Under the pieces are notes generated by a model. The model ran no database searches. It saw only the letters and a list, made by a program, of their open reading frames with translations, and had not been told where the DNA came from. Positions 58,900 to 64,000 of a DNA stretch of 64,000 nt are shown piece after piece. This DNA is from an uncultured Roseateles sp. (GTDB lineage: Bacteria; Pseudomonadota; Gammaproteobacteria; Burkholderiales; Burkholderiaceae_C), in contig NZ_OY729424.1 in the NCBI RefSeq assembly GCF_963422335.1, positions 124,001 through 188,000 of the forward strand, in the 5' to 3' direction. Each line of letters begins with the position of its first letter. Positions within the stretch are counted from its first letter, which is position 1. The position numbers and the translations under genes were made by a program.

Positions 58900-59130
58900 T
58901 CAGACCGGCCGTACTCGCATCGGGCTGCGTGGGGCGACGGTCTCGGCGCCGGGGGTGTCTGACACGACAGGCCTGATCTGCACCACCACCTGCTGCAGTT
59001 GCACCGTCTCGGGCTCGACCGTGGTGATCTTGCTGTAGGGCCAGAACAGCGCGGCGCCGACGGCCAGTGCGGTCAGCACCAGCAGGGCGCGAATCAGGCC
59101 CGAGGTTTCGGTGAGCGGAGCGGTATTCAT
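58900..59130 (-). CDS. Small single-TM protein, unrecognised
   Basis: 76 residues. MNTAPLTETSGLIRA, one TM helix (LLVLTALAVGAALFWPY), then a short extracytoplasmic tail with VQLQQVVVQIRPVV and a proline/arginine-rich end. AGGAACC precedes the ATG at the right spacing. The layout (MNT start, one helix, VQLxxVVV segment) parallels the neighbouring 59275-59538 gene on the same strand, so the two may be diverged duplicates. It ends in its own strong terminator. The function is unknown. Confidence 0.75.
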   Translation of the reverse strand: MNTAPLTETSGLIRALLVLTALAVGAALFWPYSKITTVEPETVQLQQVVVQIRPVVSDTPGAETVAPRSPMRVRPV

Positions 59131-59274
59131 GGCGGGTTCCTTGGTCTTGCACTGACGGGTCGTTGCTATCAGGGTGGTCAGTATCAGCAAGTCGGAGTGC
59201 GGGTGCCAGCGGCGTGCGACGAGTGGCGTTTTACGCGCCGCAAGGTGCCAACTGGCGGGACGAACGCCCTGTCA

Positions 59275-59538
59275 TCAGATCTTGGCAGCAGCGGCGCGCG
59301 GGGCCTGTGCCAGCATCGTGTCGCCTTCGGCCGGCAGGCGCTTGCCGGTGATGACGACGCGGGGCAGCTGGGCAATCTGCTGTTCCTGCATACGCTTGCC
59401 GGTGATGACCACGCGCTCCAGCTGCACGACCTGCACGGCGGCTGCCGGTGTCGCGGGCTTGGCGAGCATCCAGCCCGCTGCGGCCAGCACGGCGCCAGCG
59501 ATCAGGGCCTGGGTCAGTGTCTTTGCGGTGGTGTTCAT
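59275..59538 (-). CDS. Small membrane/periplasmic protein with two VVITGKR motifs
   Basis: 87 residues. MNTTAKTLTQ, a TM or signal helix (ALIAGAVLAAAGWMLA), then QVVQLERVVITGKRMQEQQ and LPRVVITGKRLPAEG: a duplicated VVITGKR motif. That motif resembles the VVVTG(S/K)R segment near the N-terminus of TonB-dependent receptors, but there is no plug or barrel here. It is probably anchored or periplasmic. Function unknown; see the related gene 145 bp downstream. Confidence 0.75.
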   Translation of the reverse strand: MNTTAKTLTQALIAGAVLAAAGWMLAKPATPAAAVQVVQLERVVITGKRMQEQQIAQLPRVVITGKRLPAEGDTMLAQAPRAAAAKI

Positions 59539-59772
59539 GGTGGGCTCCGGTGGGCAGAAGAGACACGTTTTGCTGTGTCGATGAAGTCAGTATCGGCATC
59601 CACCTCGCGCGCCGCCAAGGCCTTGCGATGAGCCGCCGGTCCGGCGCGCCAAACTGCATTTGCACGCGATAAAGGGCAAGGCCGAGCGACGCACGAACCG
59701 GCGGATACACCGCAAAAGCCCCGCAAATGGCCGGGCAGCCTATGATCTAGGGTTCTCTTGCCTCCGCCCACC

Positions 59773-62697
<2,925 letters not shown>

Positions 62698-62784
62698 GCC
62701 CGGACACAGGGCCCGGAAGGGGCATGTGCCTGGCGAAGGACAGTCGGCGATACAAGCCGACTGGCTGAGGCGCCGGCACAAAGC

Positions 62785-62813
62785 AAAAAGGGTCGCCGAG
62801 GCGACCCTTTTTT
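62785..62813. terminator. Bidirectional rho-independent terminator
   Basis: GGGTCGC-CGAG-GCGACCC with A5 on the left and T6 on the right. It lies 87 nt after the uvrA stop and 17 nt after the stop of the convergent PEP-CTERM gene, so it can end both transcripts. Confidence 0.88.
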
Positions 62814-62829
62814 CATTCGGTGGCAATGC

Positions 62830-63639
62830 TCAGGCGCGGCGGTTGCGCCTCCAGGCCAGCGCGCCGAGACCCAGCAACATCAGCGCCCAGGTGCCGGGCT
62901 CGGGCACCGGGTTGGGCGGCACCGGCGGCGTCGGATTGCCGCCATCGGGAATGCCGCCCGGGGGTACGAGGCCGGTGCCAGGGAAGCCGGGACCAGGACC
63001 ACCCGAGGGGCCGGGCCCGCCACCACCGATCAGGCTGGGGCCGGCATCGGAACCACCAGAGCCAGACATCTGAGAGAAGCTTGGCGGCGTCTGGCCACCG
63101 CCCGCACCGAGTGCCGGCACGCCGGCGCCGGGCGCCTCGGTGATCAGTTCGCTTTCGGCATCGTCGTCGCCCTCGCGGGCCGACGAGGCCACGTTGACGG
63201 CCTGGGCCGGCGCCTCGGCCGTCTTGCGCGGGGCCAGGCGCGTGATGCGACTGACATTGCGGCAGACCGTGGGCACCAGGATGCAGTGGCCATCTTCGCA
63301 ATAGACCAGGCCGCGTTCCTCCATCTTGTCGGTCCACTTGGCGCGGGTCACCGTGGCGCAGACGCTACCGGCACCGAAGTGCATGTCGCGGATCTCGCTG
63401 GAGTAGAGCTGCTTGCCGTCGATGCCGTCGCGCTTGATGCTGACCATCTCGTCATAGCTGCGCGCCGTCATGCGGGCTTTCAGCTTGTTGCGCACGGCCA
63501 CCGGAATGTCTTGGTAGCGGTCCACCGCCGCGACGACATCGCCCATGAAGGGATTGACCCCGGGCCTGTCCCAGGAGCAGTTGGGCAAGGTGGGCGAGGA
63601 CACGGACGCGGCAAGCGCGAGAGAGGCAACCAACGACAT
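62830..63639 (-). CDS. MHFG-family PEP-CTERM protein
   Basis: 269 residues. Signal peptide (SLVASLALAASVSS), a cysteine-containing domain with RDMHFGAGSVCATVTR (the MHFG motif that names the family) and YCEDGHCILVPTVCRNVSR, a long glycine/proline-rich linker (about 180-240) and the PEP-CTERM tail VPEPGTWALMLLGLGALAWRRNRRA. It should be processed by an exosortase encoded elsewhere. It is convergent with uvrA. The 285 bp to its right hold its promoter region; I see no clear motif there. Confidence 0.9.
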   Translation of the reverse strand: MSLVASLALAASVSSPTLPNCSWDRPGVNPFMGDVVAAVDRYQDIPVAVRNKLKARMTARSYDEMVSIKRDGIDGKQLYSSEIRDMHFGAGSVCATVTRAKWTDKMEERGLVYCEDGHCILVPTVCRNVSRITRLAPRKTAEAPAQAVNVASSAREGDDDAESELITEAPGAGVPALGAGGGQTPPSFSQMSGSGGSDAGPSLIGGGGPGPSGGPGPGFPGTGLVPPGGIPDGGNPTPPVPPNPVPEPGTWALMLLGLGALAWRRNRRA

Positions 63640-63924
63640 AGTGTGTTCTTTTGTTGTGAGAGTCCTGCGACGCCGGAGCCTTCCCGATACAGGGGCCCTC
63701 TTCGCGCTGCTCTCTTGTGCCCAATCACCCTGGAGTCATCGGTGGGCAGATCCGATACAAGAAGTTTACAAAAGGCAAGCCCTACCAAGGGCGGCCCATC
63801 CCCCCGGATCGCGGGGAGCCGAAGCGGTGCTTTGTCACATCTTTTGGCCCCATGACGCCCCGCCGGCCCAAATGATGAAATCAAACTAGACTGCCCACTC
63901 CACTGCGCGCGGCAAGGAGCAAGT

Positions 63925-64000
63925 ATGCCTGCGATACCTGTCAACACCCGACCCCGCCGTCAGATGGCCTTCGCGCTGATACCGGCCATCTTGCTGTTCC
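63925..64000 (+). CDS. Start of a membrane or exported protein (partial)
   Basis: Only 25 codons are visible: MPAIPVNTRPRRQ followed by a hydrophobic stretch (MAFALIPAILLF) that runs into the window edge. AAGGAG 6 nt before the ATG marks a good ribosome site. The product cannot be identified from this fragment. Confidence 0.6.
   Translation, partial: MPAIPVNTRPRRQMAFALIPAILLF

Noticed and set aside
59539..59772. Possible LexA (SOS) box before uvrA
   Set aside because: No CTGT-N8-ACAG match was found; the region upstream of ssb was also checked without success.

Overview
High-GC DNA with dense, overlapping ATGA-coupled operons, PEP-CTERM (exosortase) proteins, a full-length FadD, MipA/OmpV and subtilase families points to a betaproteobacterium of the order Burkholderiales, most like the Rubrivivax/Leptothrix/Roseateles group. 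This is inferred from gene content, not from a marker gene. No rRNA, tRNA, CRISPR array, IS element or prophage was seen.

Layout. 1-7.1 kb: a leftward operon preT-preA-bmp-ABC ATPase-permease for pyrimidine/nucleoside uptake and reductive pyrimidine degradation, divergent from a RutR-like TetR regulator, with a near-consensus RutR operator between them; a NudJ-like Nudix gene follows. 7.1-11.5 kb: two inverted copies of a hairpin element whose stems covary, then aldolase-SDR fusion / MtnA-like isomerase / purine nucleoside phosphorylase, which read as a nucleoside-sugar shunt to dihydroxyacetone phosphate. 11.6-17.3 kb: mnmA, fadD with a Pat-like GNAT gene, and a LysR/MFS pair. 17.3-24.2 kb: a receiver protein, a 1475-residue hybrid histidine kinase, a REC-GGDEF diguanylate cyclase, a lipoprotein and a CAP-domain protein. 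24.2-28.5 kb: a MacAB-like adaptor/ATPase/two-permease operon. 28.5-37 kb: lipoproteins, a c-di-GMP-I riboswitch ahead of a secreted subtilase with a probable C-terminal barrel, a second large subtilase and a PEP-CTERM protein. 37.2-48.8 kb: a type II secretion-like operon (pseudopilin G, F, E, PilN-, PilO-, PilP/GspC-like, secretin, three more pseudopilins) next to a PAS-kinase-receiver protein. 48.9-64 kb: ssb, a LytS/LytTR pair with a GIN-domain protein, cupin, recQ, mipA, TetR, darcynin, an S9 peptidase, two small membrane proteins with VVITGKR-type motifs, uvrA, an MHFG-type PEP-CTERM protein and the start of one more gene.

The most interesting signals are (i) two structured repeat families: one intergenic, with covarying stems whose non-Watson-Crick pairs are all G-U on one predicted sense strand, and one palindromic family that lies in frame in the N-termini of two unrelated genes; (ii) the compact three-gene nucleoside shunt; and (iii) the c-di-GMP riboswitch controlling an exported protease, near a diguanylate cyclase and a secretion operon.
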